Positions 17,296 to 24,602 of a DNA stretch of 64,000 bases are shown here, piece by piece. This DNA is from Methylomonas sp. Its GTDB lineage: Bacteria; Pseudomonadota; Gammaproteobacteria; Methylococcales; Methylomonadaceae. The stretch is taken from assembly GCA_002928965.1 (NCBI GenBank), contig PERU01000015.1:1-64000 (forward strand). The letters are read 5' to 3'. How positions within the stretch are numbered: position 1 is the stretch's first letter; each line of letters begins with the position of its first letter. A program made the position numbers and the translations under genes. A model generated the notes under the pieces. That model searched no databases and was not told where the DNA came from. It worked only from the letters and a program-made list of their open reading frames with translations.

Positions 17296-18209
17296 AGTGG
17301 TAATTCAAGGTAAAAATACAAATACAGGCTGCAGCTCAACAAGGTCAGCCAGATGAAAAGGCTTTTAAAATTCCTCATTGCCCATGGTGTGCGGGTGGCG
17401 TCGGTGTCCTGTGCAGCCAGCCAGACCTGAAACCAGCCGACGCGGCTCAGGCCTTTGCCGTAGGCGGCCAGCATGGCTTTATGTGCCAAAATGTTCAATA
17501 AACGCGGAATGCCCTGGCTGTAACGATGCAAAGCCAGAATGCTGAGTTTGGATAACAGATCGGTATGGGTATTTCCGGCAATCCGTAACCGATGCAATAC
17601 ATATTCCCTGACTTGATCCCGATTGAGCGGTTTCAGTGCGTAACTAAAGGTAATACGTTGGCGTAGTTGTCGAATCGATTTTTGCTGTAGCAATGGGTCT
17701 AGTTCATCCTGACCGAACAATACGATTTGCAGCAGCTTTTGCTTTTCAGTTTCCAGATTGGTTAACAGCCTTAGGGTTTCCAACGTTTCCAGCGGCATGG
17801 CCTGGGCTTCGTCGATAATCAGAATGATTTTTTTGCCTTGATTAGCGGCATTCAATAAAAAGTCATTGATCAAAGGCAGGATGCGGCTGGGCTCACAACC
17901 CGTCGGAAAGGAAATGCCCAATTCATCGGCGATGGCTTGTTGTAAACCGGCTGGGGTTAGATGTGGATTTGGAAGATAGGCGGTGACGAAGGGCGCTGGG
18001 AGTTCATTCAGCAGCTTTCGGCATAATAAGGTTTTACCTGCGCCCACAGGCCCTGTGATTTTGATGAAACCTTCGCCACTTTTCAGGGCAATCAGCAGTA
18101 CATTGAGTGCTTCCCGGTGGCTGGGCAAATCGCAGAAAAACTCTGTATCAGGTGTCAGTTTGAAGGGTGGCTGGCTAAGGCCGAAGTGCTGTTGATACAT
18201 ACAAGTCAA
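17292..18209 (-). CDS. mshM: MSHA AAA-type ATPase (ExeA-like)
   Basis: The 305-residue protein opens MYQQHFGLSQPPFKLTPDTEFFC (spread over the first 25 residues), the standard start of ExeA/MshM ATPases. Walker A is TGPVGAGKTLLCRKLL and Walker B is IILIIDEAQAM, with a sensor/arginine region QLRQRITF. A single C-terminal membrane helix is present (LFIWLTLLSCSLYLYFYLEL). By analogy with ExeA it may use ATP to help place the secretin through the cell wall. The reading starts at an ATG 25 bases after the mshL stop; a second ATG three residues in is also possible. Confidence 0.9.
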   Translation of the reverse strand: MTCMYQQHFGLSQPPFKLTPDTEFFCDLPSHREALNVLLIALKSGEGFIKITGPVGAGKTLLCRKLLNELPAPFVTAYLPNPHLTPAGLQQAIADELGISFPTGCEPSRILPLINDFLLNAANQGKKIILIIDEAQAMPLETLETLRLLTNLETEKQKLLQIVLFGQDELDPLLQQKSIRQLRQRITFSYALKPLNRDQVREYVLHRLRIAGNTHTDLLSKLSILALHRYSQGIPRLLNILAHKAMLAAYGKGLSRVGWFQVWLAAQDTDATRTPWAMRNFKSLFIWLTLLSCSLYLYFYLELPL

Positions 18210-18234
18210 TGGTAATGAGCAAATGCCGGACAGG

Positions 18235-19932
18235 TTATTTCCATAATTGCTTTCTTTCCAACTGTTCCATGCGGTCCCGACCTTCCTGTAGCGGTGCTTC
18301 CCAGTCTTGGTTGCTTTCGATGATGGTGGGTTTTAGCAGGATGACCAATTCTGACTTGCGACCATTGCCGGTATTTTCCCGGAAAACGTTACCCAGATAA
18401 GGAATACGGGATAAAAAACCTACCCCACTTTTGTCTTCCTTGCGGTCTTCCTGCATCAAACCGCCGATCACGATGATCTGGCCGCTTTCGGCATGCACGA
18501 TGCTGTCGGATTCGCGCACGGTGTTGAGGGCCATGGGTATGCTGCCTTCTTGAGCGTTGATGGTAAATTCCTTGACCTGATTTTCCACCCGGGTGATAGA
18601 GGGATGGATATGTAAGGTGACTTTATTGTTGTCAGCAATTTGCGGGGTGACATCCAGCGCAATCCCTGAGAAAAATGGCGTCCAGGTAATGTCCTGAGTG
18701 ACTGTGTTGGTGGCGCTACCACCGGTCAGAATATTGTTGGAGGATACATCGGTGATGAAATATTCATCCTGACCCACCTTGATTACCGCTTTCTGGTTGT
18801 TCAGAGTGGAAATACGTGGACTGGACAGAATGTTGGTTTTGCCTTGGCGTTCCATCAATGAAACAAAGGCATAGAAATCGCCGATATTACCGCTGACGGT
18901 AAATACCTGCGCGGCGGCGACTGGAAGGGGATTGCTAGTCATCAAAAAAGCATTGGCGCCGTCTCGGACCAAGCTTGCCCAGTTAACGCCATCCTGATGC
19001 TCGTCATTTAACTCAATTTCCAGGATTTTGGCTTCTATTACTACCTGGCGACCCAGTTGATTTTGAGTGCTGGCGATGAGCTTTTCCACTTCCCGCATCT
19101 GGCTGGGATTAGCCTTCACCACCACAATGCCGGTCTGTTTATTCAAAACCACTTTGGTGCCGGTCAGGGGATTCTGCAATTCCTCGGCATTGCTAACCGC
19201 AGGGCTGGCATCCACCACGGCGGATAGTGACTGACGCAATTCATCCCAAAAATCGGTTTTGGACGTGGTATTGATCCAACTGCCGGAGGTTGCGGTGTTT
19301 TGATTGTTGTTGGGATTGAAGGTGTTGCCGGACATACCGGTTTGCGTACCTGGATTGATCTGATTCAAGCCGCCGCCGGAGCGTCTGTTGCCGTTGTTGA
19401 TTTGTCCGGATGAGACGCGGGTGTTTGAACTGCCTTCACGCATTAAATCGATGCGATCGATCTTGAAAATCTTGGTTTGCAGCGTCGCAGGGTAAATGAT
19501 GTAGCCAATGTCGGTTTTGTTGTAATCGTAGCCATAGACCTTTTGCACGGCGCTTAAAACCTGTGGAATGGTGACATTTTTTAATTCCAGTGAAATGCGC
19601 CCACTCACATCAGGGTGTACCACCATGTTTTCCTGACTGTCTACGACCAGACTCATGAAAAACTCGCGGGCTTCTACGTCATGTACCGAAATATTGAACC
19701 CGCTGGGAGCAGTAGCCAAAGGTGTACTCAGCATCTCAGGGTTGAAGTCCGGAATCAAGGCTGCACTGACCGCAGGCGGGGGATTGACTTGAGCAGGTGT
19801 CGAGTTCATGGGCGCTGGCGGAAAGGTTTTGTCCGTGATAGGTGTCCGCTGCGAGGTGGATGTACTGCTGCAGGCCGACACGATTATCAAGCCGACAGTA
19901 AATAAAGCGGAGTGTAAGTATATAGGCATCAT
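18235..19932 (-). CDS. mshL: MSHA secretin (outer-membrane pore)
   Basis: The 565-residue lipoprotein has a lipobox (LIIVSACSS), a Pro-rich linker, a secretin N domain with FFMSLVVDSQENMVVHPDVS, then a Gly/Asn/Gln-rich spacer (about 175-225), and a C-terminal secretin core (VVIEAKILEIELNDEHQDGV, PRISTLNNQKAVIKVG, VIGGLMQEDRKEDKSGVGFL). It forms the ring through which the pilus passes the outer membrane. The order mshK-mshL-mshM agrees with the Vibrio operon. Its ATG overlaps the mshK stop. Confidence 0.93.
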   Translation of the reverse strand: MMPIYLHSALFTVGLIIVSACSSTSTSQRTPITDKTFPPAPMNSTPAQVNPPPAVSAALIPDFNPEMLSTPLATAPSGFNISVHDVEAREFFMSLVVDSQENMVVHPDVSGRISLELKNVTIPQVLSAVQKVYGYDYNKTDIGYIIYPATLQTKIFKIDRIDLMREGSSNTRVSSGQINNGNRRSGGGLNQINPGTQTGMSGNTFNPNNNQNTATSGSWINTTSKTDFWDELRQSLSAVVDASPAVSNAEELQNPLTGTKVVLNKQTGIVVVKANPSQMREVEKLIASTQNQLGRQVVIEAKILEIELNDEHQDGVNWASLVRDGANAFLMTSNPLPVAAAQVFTVSGNIGDFYAFVSLMERQGKTNILSSPRISTLNNQKAVIKVGQDEYFITDVSSNNILTGGSATNTVTQDITWTPFFSGIALDVTPQIADNNKVTLHIHPSITRVENQVKEFTINAQEGSIPMALNTVRESDSIVHAESGQIIVIGGLMQEDRKEDKSGVGFLSRIPYLGNVFRENTGNGRKSELVILLKPTIIESNQDWEAPLQEGRDRMEQLERKQLWK

Positions 19933-20273
19933 TTCAACGGCTTTTTAACGGAAGGTACAAGATAAAGTTTTTTAATGCTGCCTTGTTGCTGGATAAGCAC
20001 ATGGCCGGGCGCAATTTTTAACACGCGGGTGGCATCGTTCAGATAATCGCCGGTTGTGACGATCATGCCGTTGATGATGGCCTGTTTGCGGGTTTCGGTT
20101 ATGAGTATTTCTGATAAATTCAGTACCAAATCAGAATTAACAGGGCTTGCGGGTGTGCCACTACTAAAGTTGCCGGGAGTGGTCGGGTCCCGCCAATCTG
20201 CAAGCGCAGGCCCGGCTATTAGCAGAAAAAGCATTAGATAAACAAAGTTAAACACCGAGCCAGTCCTGTTCAA
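19929..20273 (-). CDS. mshK: MSHA biogenesis protein K
   Basis: The 114-residue protein has a signal peptide (FNFVYLMLFLLIAGPALA) followed by DWRDPTTPG, the recurrent DPT(R/T)P motif of MshK/PilP-like proteins, then a small beta domain (LNLSEILITETRKQAIINGM, HVLIQQQGSIKKLYL). It probably links inner-membrane components to the secretin. The reading overlaps mshJ by 26 bases; starting at the internal Met (MLFLLIAGPALA) would remove most of the overlap and still leave a usable signal peptide. Confidence 0.82.
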   Translation of the reverse strand: MNRTGSVFNFVYLMLFLLIAGPALADWRDPTTPGNFSSGTPASPVNSDLVLNLSEILITETRKQAIINGMIVTTGDYLNDATRVLKIAPGHVLIQQQGSIKKLYLVPSVKKPLK

Positions 20274-20892
20274 AACTTAAGGTATATACCTGAATACGCG
20301 TTTCAGCTTGCGGATAGGCTTTGACGTTGTAGTCGATGCTATCCCAATGAATGCGCCAAGGCAGATTTTCCAGTGCTTTCAGATAATTCAAGGTGCTGAA
20401 ATAATCACCCTGTAAGGTCAGATTCATTGAATGGCGGTAAACCCAGGTTTGCTGGCTGTCGTCGCCAAAGCTGCCGGGGGGCAGGGTTTCCAATTTAAGC
20501 AGCTGGAGATTGCCATGTTGTTTCAACATGTCGCGTAGTGCAGAGGCCATCAGGTGCGAAGGTACGAAGCGTTTTTCACCAATGTTAAGCTGCTGTTTGA
20601 GGTTGTTCAGCGAATGTTGTAAGGCGCTGAGGCTTTGGCTGGTTTGTAGATTAGGATCGTGACCGCCGGATTTTTCAAGTTCGTTAGCCGCTGCCTGTTG
20701 ATTACCCAGCAAGTGCTCAAGTTGTTTGATCTCGGTATTCAGGCGCTGCTGGTCCTGCAATAGCGGCTGGTAAAAAAAATGATCCCAGCTACCCCAGACA
20801 ACCAGCAGCAAGGTGCCGACTACCATGCGCTGCTCACGGACGGTCAGTGACGTAAAGCGCTGAGTAAATTTCTCCGTGTTACTTTGCGTCAT
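20248..20892 (-). CDS. mshJ: MSHA biogenesis protein J (PilO-like)
   Basis: The start at 20892 (MTQSNTEKFTQRF) is preferred over an upstream one that would lie deep inside the previous gene; it gives 214 residues. A single membrane helix (MVVGTLLLVVWGSWDHFFY, about 25-45) is followed by a coiled coil and a ferredoxin-like periplasmic domain (MNLTLQGDYFSTLNYLKALE), as in PilO. It should form the inner-membrane assembly complex with the PilN-like and PilM-like proteins encoded just upstream. It overlaps the PilN-like gene by 14 bases. Confidence 0.85.
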   Translation of the reverse strand: MTQSNTEKFTQRFTSLTVREQRMVVGTLLLVVWGSWDHFFYQPLLQDQQRLNTEIKQLEHLLGNQQAAANELEKSGGHDPNLQTSQSLSALQHSLNNLKQQLNIGEKRFVPSHLMASALRDMLKQHGNLQLLKLETLPPGSFGDDSQQTWVYRHSMNLTLQGDYFSTLNYLKALENLPWRIHWDSIDYNVKAYPQAETRIQVYTLSFEQDWLGV

Positions 20893-21499
20893 GACTATCT
20901 GCTTCAGGTTTGAGGTTTGAGCTGACACTGAAATCGGTTTGAGTGTCATTATTCGGGTTTTTTTGAATCAACAATCTGGCGAAATGGCGGCCTTGGAAGG
21001 CTTTGCTGTGTTGCAGGCGTTGCAATAATGCGGGGATTTGTTCAGATTTGAAAGTGCTGCCCTGCAGGCTGATGTGGTGACTTTCGCTGTCAAACTGAAT
21101 CCGTGTCAACCAAACATTGGCATCGGCTTGATCGGCCAGTGCGGTTAAATAGCGCGAAAATCCTAGTACCTGATCGGATTGGTCTTCGGTTAACAACGCC
21201 ACAATCTGCTGCAAACTTTGGTAGCGTTGCTGGGTTTGCTGTAATGCCAGTTGCAGGGTTGTATCAGGTGTTTGGCTGGGAAAGCGGGCTTGTATTTCCT
21301 GCAAGCGTGCCGAAGCTGCCTGTAATTCTTGTTGCAGTTGTTGGTGGCGGGATATTTGTGCTGAATGATTGCTGTAATTGATGACGCTGATCGTTAGCAA
21401 GACCACACAAACAACTATGCTGGTTAAAAAGTAAGGGTTCTTGAGTAACTGATTATCACCATGACTGCTGTGTCGGAGCAGGTTGACTTGTTGAATCAT
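20879..21499 (-). CDS. MSHA biogenesis PilN-like protein (MshI1 type)
   Basis: The start at 21499 opens MIQQVNLLRHSSHG, the conserved N-terminal motif (INLL-type) by which PilN binds PilM. A membrane helix follows (FLTSIVVCVVLLTISVINY, residues about 24-43), then a coiled coil and a small periplasmic domain; 206 residues in all, the usual PilN size. Its ATG overlaps the stop of the PilM-like mshI (ATGA). In some species this gene is numbered mshI1 or mshI2, so no symbol is given. Confidence 0.85.
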   Translation of the reverse strand: MIQQVNLLRHSSHGDNQLLKNPYFLTSIVVCVVLLTISVINYSNHSAQISRHQQLQQELQAASARLQEIQARFPSQTPDTTLQLALQQTQQRYQSLQQIVALLTEDQSDQVLGFSRYLTALADQADANVWLTRIQFDSESHHISLQGSTFKSEQIPALLQRLQHSKAFQGRHFARLLIQKNPNNDTQTDFSVSSNLKPEADSHDAK

Positions 21500-22461
21500 C
21501 TGGGAGTTTCCAGGTAACGGCGTAAGCTGGCACCTACGCAAGGTCCGCAGAGGTTTTGGGTGGTGTCGGTCAACAAAATGTCACTTTCGATAATGGCGGA
21601 AAGATCCATGGCCCGGGCGGTAATTCCATAATTGATGTTCAGAAAATTGATGATGTTGTAAGAGTCGTTGGGCATCAATAACATCGCCAGGCTGTTGATA
21701 GGGGGTATATCGTAAAAATGCTCGACATAATCAAGAGACCGCTGGATTTCCAAGGCAAGATTATTTTGCTCCAGTTGTTGTTGATCCAGGTCGTCTGTCA
21801 GTAAACCCTGTGTTAAACGGGCGTAACCATGATCGATCTTGCGCGACAGAAAAATCGAATCGTTTTTTTGAATGATGATGCGACCGCTATGTTGCTGTAA
21901 ATGCAAAACGGCAATGCCTTGCTGGTTCTCGGGCAGCAAGGTAGCCAGATTACGCAGTGCGGTTTCCTGTATATCAATCACCTTGACGGCTAAACCGGCT
22001 TCTTTGCATAACAGACTCAAGCTATCGATAAGTTGCATCGAGCAAGCCACAACTTCCAGCATGGCAGGGGAGTTTGGCCGATTGGAGAGGGGGAGCGGAT
22101 AAAAATCCAGCGCCGTCTGGTCAATCGGGAAATCCAGTACGTCGGCAACTCGCCAGCCTATTGCTTGCTTGAGTTCCTCTGCCGGCACTTGGGGAGCCTC
22201 TATGCTGATCGTGCGATATTGATCCGGCGCAAGCAGAATATGGCAATCATACATTTCCAGATGATGGGTTTTAATCAGTGATTGGAGTTGTTGCGGGCGT
22301 TGTTGTTCATTTGCAGCGACGAAATCGCAATGAACAAGTTGGGGTCTATCATTTTCCCCGTAACGGCATACGGCAACACCAAATCCATGTGCATAAAAGC
22401 TGATAGCGACAATGCCGGGGGCTACAGTTGGTTTGCGAAGTAATTTTTGCAGGAGTCGCAC
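21496..22461 (-). CDS. mshI: MSHA biogenesis protein I (PilM-like)
   Basis: The 321-residue protein has the actin/FtsA-like fold of PilM: an early IVAISFYAHGFGVAV strand, CHILLAPDQYRTISIEAP, and VKVIDIQETALRNLA. It should sit on the cytoplasmic face and bind the N-terminal motif of the PilN-like protein encoded next. The phosphate-binding loops are degenerate compared with PilM, as is common in MshI. It is the first gene of the operon; mshH, which precedes it in Vibrio, is absent from the window. The 260-base gap to the divergent copper cluster must hold its promoter. Confidence 0.88.
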   Translation of the reverse strand: MRLLQKLLRKPTVAPGIVAISFYAHGFGVAVCRYGENDRPQLVHCDFVAANEQQRPQQLQSLIKTHHLEMYDCHILLAPDQYRTISIEAPQVPAEELKQAIGWRVADVLDFPIDQTALDFYPLPLSNRPNSPAMLEVVACSMQLIDSLSLLCKEAGLAVKVIDIQETALRNLATLLPENQQGIAVLHLQQHSGRIIIQKNDSIFLSRKIDHGYARLTQGLLTDDLDQQQLEQNNLALEIQRSLDYVEHFYDIPPINSLAMLLMPNDSYNIINFLNINYGITARAMDLSAIIESDILLTDTTQNLCGPCVGASLRRYLETPR

Positions 22462-22667
22462 TGAGAATGGTTTCCGCGGAAAGTAGTGTAGTAAGTTTAT
22501 TATAAAACCAAGCTATGTCTAGGTTTTGCAACGAAACAGCCATGAAATTTAATGAAAAAAATTTAACTGTGTTAAATGACACGATTTTATATGGGCATAT
22601 CCCTTAAAGTGTAAATTTAAATGGCAAGTCGGTTAAAAATTTATTTCAAATACATGTGTTTAGAGCT

Positions 22668-22684
22668 TGGCATTTATCCTGCAT
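22668..22684 (+). promoter_or_regulatory. Sigma54-type promoter ahead of the copper cluster
   Basis: TTGGCATTTATCCTGCAT keeps the -24 GG (22669-22670) and -12 GC (22681-22682) with exactly ten bases between, and TGGCA and TGCA surrounding context close to consensus. A start site near 22694 would leave a 28-base leader with GAGG before the ATG at 22722. No activator site was identified. Confidence 0.5.
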
Positions 22685-22721
22685 GAGTTTAGGGGTATTT
22701 TATCTTCGATGAGGTTAACCG

Positions 22722-22961
22722 ATGACACAAGAATTAATGTCTCCAGACTATGCAGCTGCAGCGCAACAAATCAATACAGGCGCTTTGATGTTAGGTGCCG
22801 GATTAGCCTTGACATCAATGATATTGGTTCCAGCGCTGGCTATGCGTTTGGGGTTGAGCAGTAGTTTAACTGGTGCACTTCGAATTGCTTTAATGAAAGC
22901 ATCAAGCCGGGCAGTCGCCAAGCCTGTTGTTATCGTGGATCAACAGCGGTTGTTGCGTTAG
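22722..22961 (+). CDS. Small single-span membrane protein, possible PacL-like metal-ATPase partner
   Basis: This 79-residue product starts after a GAGG ribosome site. It has one Gly/Ala/Leu-rich hydrophobic stretch (TGALMLGAGLALTSMILVPA, residues 19-38), a second shorter one, and a basic end (MKASSRAVAKPV). I do not recognise a named family. Its place at the head of a P1B-ATPase cluster, plus small size and a small-residue-rich membrane span, recalls PacL (DUF1490) proteins that sit with metal P-type ATPases in mycobacteria. No metal-binding tail is visible, so that likeness is only positional and compositional. Confidence 0.6.
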   Translation: MTQELMSPDYAAAAQQINTGALMLGAGLALTSMILVPALAMRLGLSSSLTGALRIALMKASSRAVAKPVVIVDQQRLLR

Positions 22962-22994
22962 GGATACAAACAAAATAACTCATGCAAGAGCTCA

Positions 22995-23043
22995 ATGTAG
23001 GTGCGGATTTATCCGCACAGTGCGAATGATTTGACACCTACAT
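22995..23043. repeat. REP-like palindrome
   Basis: ATGTAGGTG and CACCTACAT form a nine-base outer stem, and GTGCGGATTTATCCGCAC forms a nested hairpin inside the left half. Such GC-rich nested palindromes in intergenic DNA are typical REP elements. It lies between the first two genes of the copper cluster. Confidence 0.6.
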
Positions 23044-23063
23044 CTGACAAATTTGTTTTATGC

Positions 23064-23174
23064 GTATTGCCGTGAAAGTCATCGGAGCGATGCCATTCGC
23101 GAACCGAAGGTCATGGAATCGTGACTTTTCATGGGTCGAGATGGGCTTCGACAATCCAACTCCGAAGGCAATAC
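23064..23174. repeat. 111-base region bounded by inverted GTATTGCC/GGCAATAC
   Basis: Eight-base perfect inverted ends (23064-23071 and 23167-23174) enclose a further imperfect pair (TGAAAGTCA near the left, TGACTTTTCA near the middle). No gene is seen from 22962 to 23353; this element and the REP-like palindrome account for about 160 of those 392 bases. It may be a small non-coding repeat; function not evident. Confidence 0.35.
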
Positions 23175-23353
23175 CTGTTAATCTTGCCAATGCGTGCCGA
23201 AGAAATCACGATTTACTGGAGTGTGCCTTCAGAACTGACTGAAACACCTTAATCAGGATTAATTTTGGGGTGATTTATTGTTTTGAAATGCCAGAAAGTT
23301 ATAATGCCTGCTGTAATAGTTGGTTTTTTTGAAAAGTCTGATTGATAATGACC

Positions 23354-23530
23354 ATGAGCGAAAAACAAAAACAGTGTGATCTTTGCGGTCTGGATGTAGA
23401 GGTGGATGGTTTTGAACTTAAAACCACCGAAGGCGATAAACGTTTTTGTTGCGAGGGTTGTAAAGGCATTTATCAAATGCTGCACGAAGATCAGGTCCTG
23501 TCAGAAACATCCAATAGCGACAAAAACTAA
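23354..23530 (+). CDS. Free-standing metal-binding module of cation-transport ATPases (copy 1)
   Basis: The 58-residue product is almost entirely the four-plus-Cys module usually found at the N-terminus of certain copper P-type ATPases (the putative metal-binding domain, PF12156): CDLCGLDVEVDGFEL followed by FCCEGCKGIYQML. Here it is encoded alone, upstream of a P1B-ATPase. The start at 23354 is favoured because a paralogue at 56258-56434 has the same 58-residue length; ATG at 23348 or TTG at 23342 are alternatives. It could hand Cu or Zn to the ATPase. It is a soluble protein with no signal peptide. Confidence 0.75.
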   Translation: MSEKQKQCDLCGLDVEVDGFELKTTEGDKRFCCEGCKGIYQMLHEDQVLSETSNSDKN

Positions 23531-23554
23531 TTTAGGCATATAAGGATTCAAGCT

Positions 23555-23839
23555 ATGGCGCATAAACACGATCCCAAAGACCCTTCGATGGCCAAGCAGG
23601 TTATGGCAGGTACTTTAGCAACCGCAACAGTCAACACCGGAGGAAAACTTATGAGCAAAGCAAGCAAACATCCATTGCTGGTTTTCGGTCTAGGTATGGT
23701 AGCTGGTTATTTTGTGTACAAATACCGTAAGGACATTATTGCCAGCGCTACCCGAACCATTGATGCAGGTAAGGATTTTGTGCTGCATCAAAAAGAAAAT
23801 CTGGAAGACATAGTTGCTGAGGCAAAAGAAGCCAAATAA
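23555..23839 (+). CDS. Small membrane-anchored protein, YtxH/PacL-like layout
   Basis: The 94-residue product follows AAGGA at a good distance. It has a His/Asp-rich start (MAHKHDPKD), one membrane span (LLVFGLGMVAGYFVYKY, about 46-62, with GxxxG-type packing), then an amphipathic charged helix rich in Lys and Glu. This layout resembles small DUF/YtxH-like proteins and PacL-type metal chaperones that scaffold P-type ATPases. The N-terminal HKHD could bind metal; this is inference. A strong terminator follows directly. Confidence 0.65.
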   Translation: MAHKHDPKDPSMAKQVMAGTLATATVNTGGKLMSKASKHPLLVFGLGMVAGYFVYKYRKDIIASATRTIDAGKDFVLHQKENLEDIVAEAKEAK

Positions 23840-23884
23840 TGGTATAGCTCGTCAATGTATTGATTGGGTTAAGGTTTAATTGAG

Positions 23885-23925
23885 ACGGGCGTCCCTGGCA
23901 GTCAGGTTCGCCCGTTTTGCTTTTT
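23885..23925 (+). terminator. Rho-independent terminator or attenuator inside the copper cluster
   Basis: ACGGGCG (23885-23891) pairs with CGCCCGT (23909-23915), with a nested CCTG/CAGG stem, followed by TTTGCTTTTT. It ends only about 12 bases before the ATG of the HMA-like gene at 23937, leaving no room for a promoter downstream of it. Transcripts of the small upstream genes should mostly stop here, so the ATPase genes depend on read-through or anti-termination. Confidence 0.75.
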
Positions 23926-23936
23926 AAGATACTGGT

Positions 23937-24551
23937 ATGTCCATTCAAAAAGAATTCGTAGTTCGTTATCGTAGTGAAGGCCATGTGCGGTTTCAGATAC
24001 CGTCACGCGCTACCCAGGCAGACATTGCTCAACGTATTACTGATAACGTTCAGGCAATACGGGGTGTGTATGACGTCAGACTCTTTCGAAACGCCAAAAA
24101 ACTGGTGATTCGTTACCATGAGCCTGATTGTGCTTTTATCGAGTTGGCAAAGCAGTTATCTGCATCACTTGCCGAACTGGAACAACAGGGCTGGTTTAAC
24201 CATCAGGCTTTAGTGAGCGCGTCCGTAAAATCCCGATTAGGCCTTAAAGAACGATTCAAAGCCAGCAGAATCAATCGATGGTTTGGTAGCAAAATCACCG
24301 CAGCCAAGGAAACCGCCCAAGCAGCAAAAGTGCTGGGTAAGTTGAGTAGCAAAGGCCCGAAAGCCTTATTCAGGGACCCTGAAAAAGCGGTTACTGATTT
24401 TTTGACGGATATTTTGGTGATGTATCTGATCAAAATACACTGGACGCGCATTACCCAGCAATGGCTGGTTAAGCCGATTGTGCATCGCTATGAATGGATG
24501 GCAACGTTTTACATGTTTTATTTATTGGTGCGTTCGCGTCGACCCAAGTAA
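23937..24551 (+). CDS. HMA-like domain membrane-associated protein
   Basis: The 204-residue protein begins with a ferredoxin-like heavy-metal-associated fold of the HMA2 type (residues about 5-80: GHVRFQIPSRATQ, IRGVYDVRLFRNAKKLVIRY) that lacks the CxxC metal motif. A Lys/Ala-rich helical linker follows, then a C-terminal hydrophobic region (LTDILVMYLIKIHW and YEWMATFYMFYLLV) that may insert in the membrane. Its N-terminal domain resembles the first 85 residues of the P-type ATPase encoded next, 51 bases downstream. It may dock to the ATPase without carrying metal. The lack of an upstream gap after the terminator suggests its expression is attenuation-controlled. Confidence 0.7.
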   Translation: MSIQKEFVVRYRSEGHVRFQIPSRATQADIAQRITDNVQAIRGVYDVRLFRNAKKLVIRYHEPDCAFIELAKQLSASLAELEQQGWFNHQALVSASVKSRLGLKERFKASRINRWFGSKITAAKETAQAAKVLGKLSSKGPKALFRDPEKAVTDFLTDILVMYLIKIHWTRITQQWLVKPIVHRYEWMATFYMFYLLVRSRRPK

Positions 24552-24602
24552 ATTTTCGGGCAACTGTCGCATTGGGCGACCTTAACTGGCTGAGAGATAT
24601 TT

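Noticed and set aside
22995-23174. Palindromes between copper-cluster genes as a possible riboswitch
   Set aside because: They look like REP-type dispersed repeats and match no riboswitch core that I can recognise; nothing ties them to ligand control.
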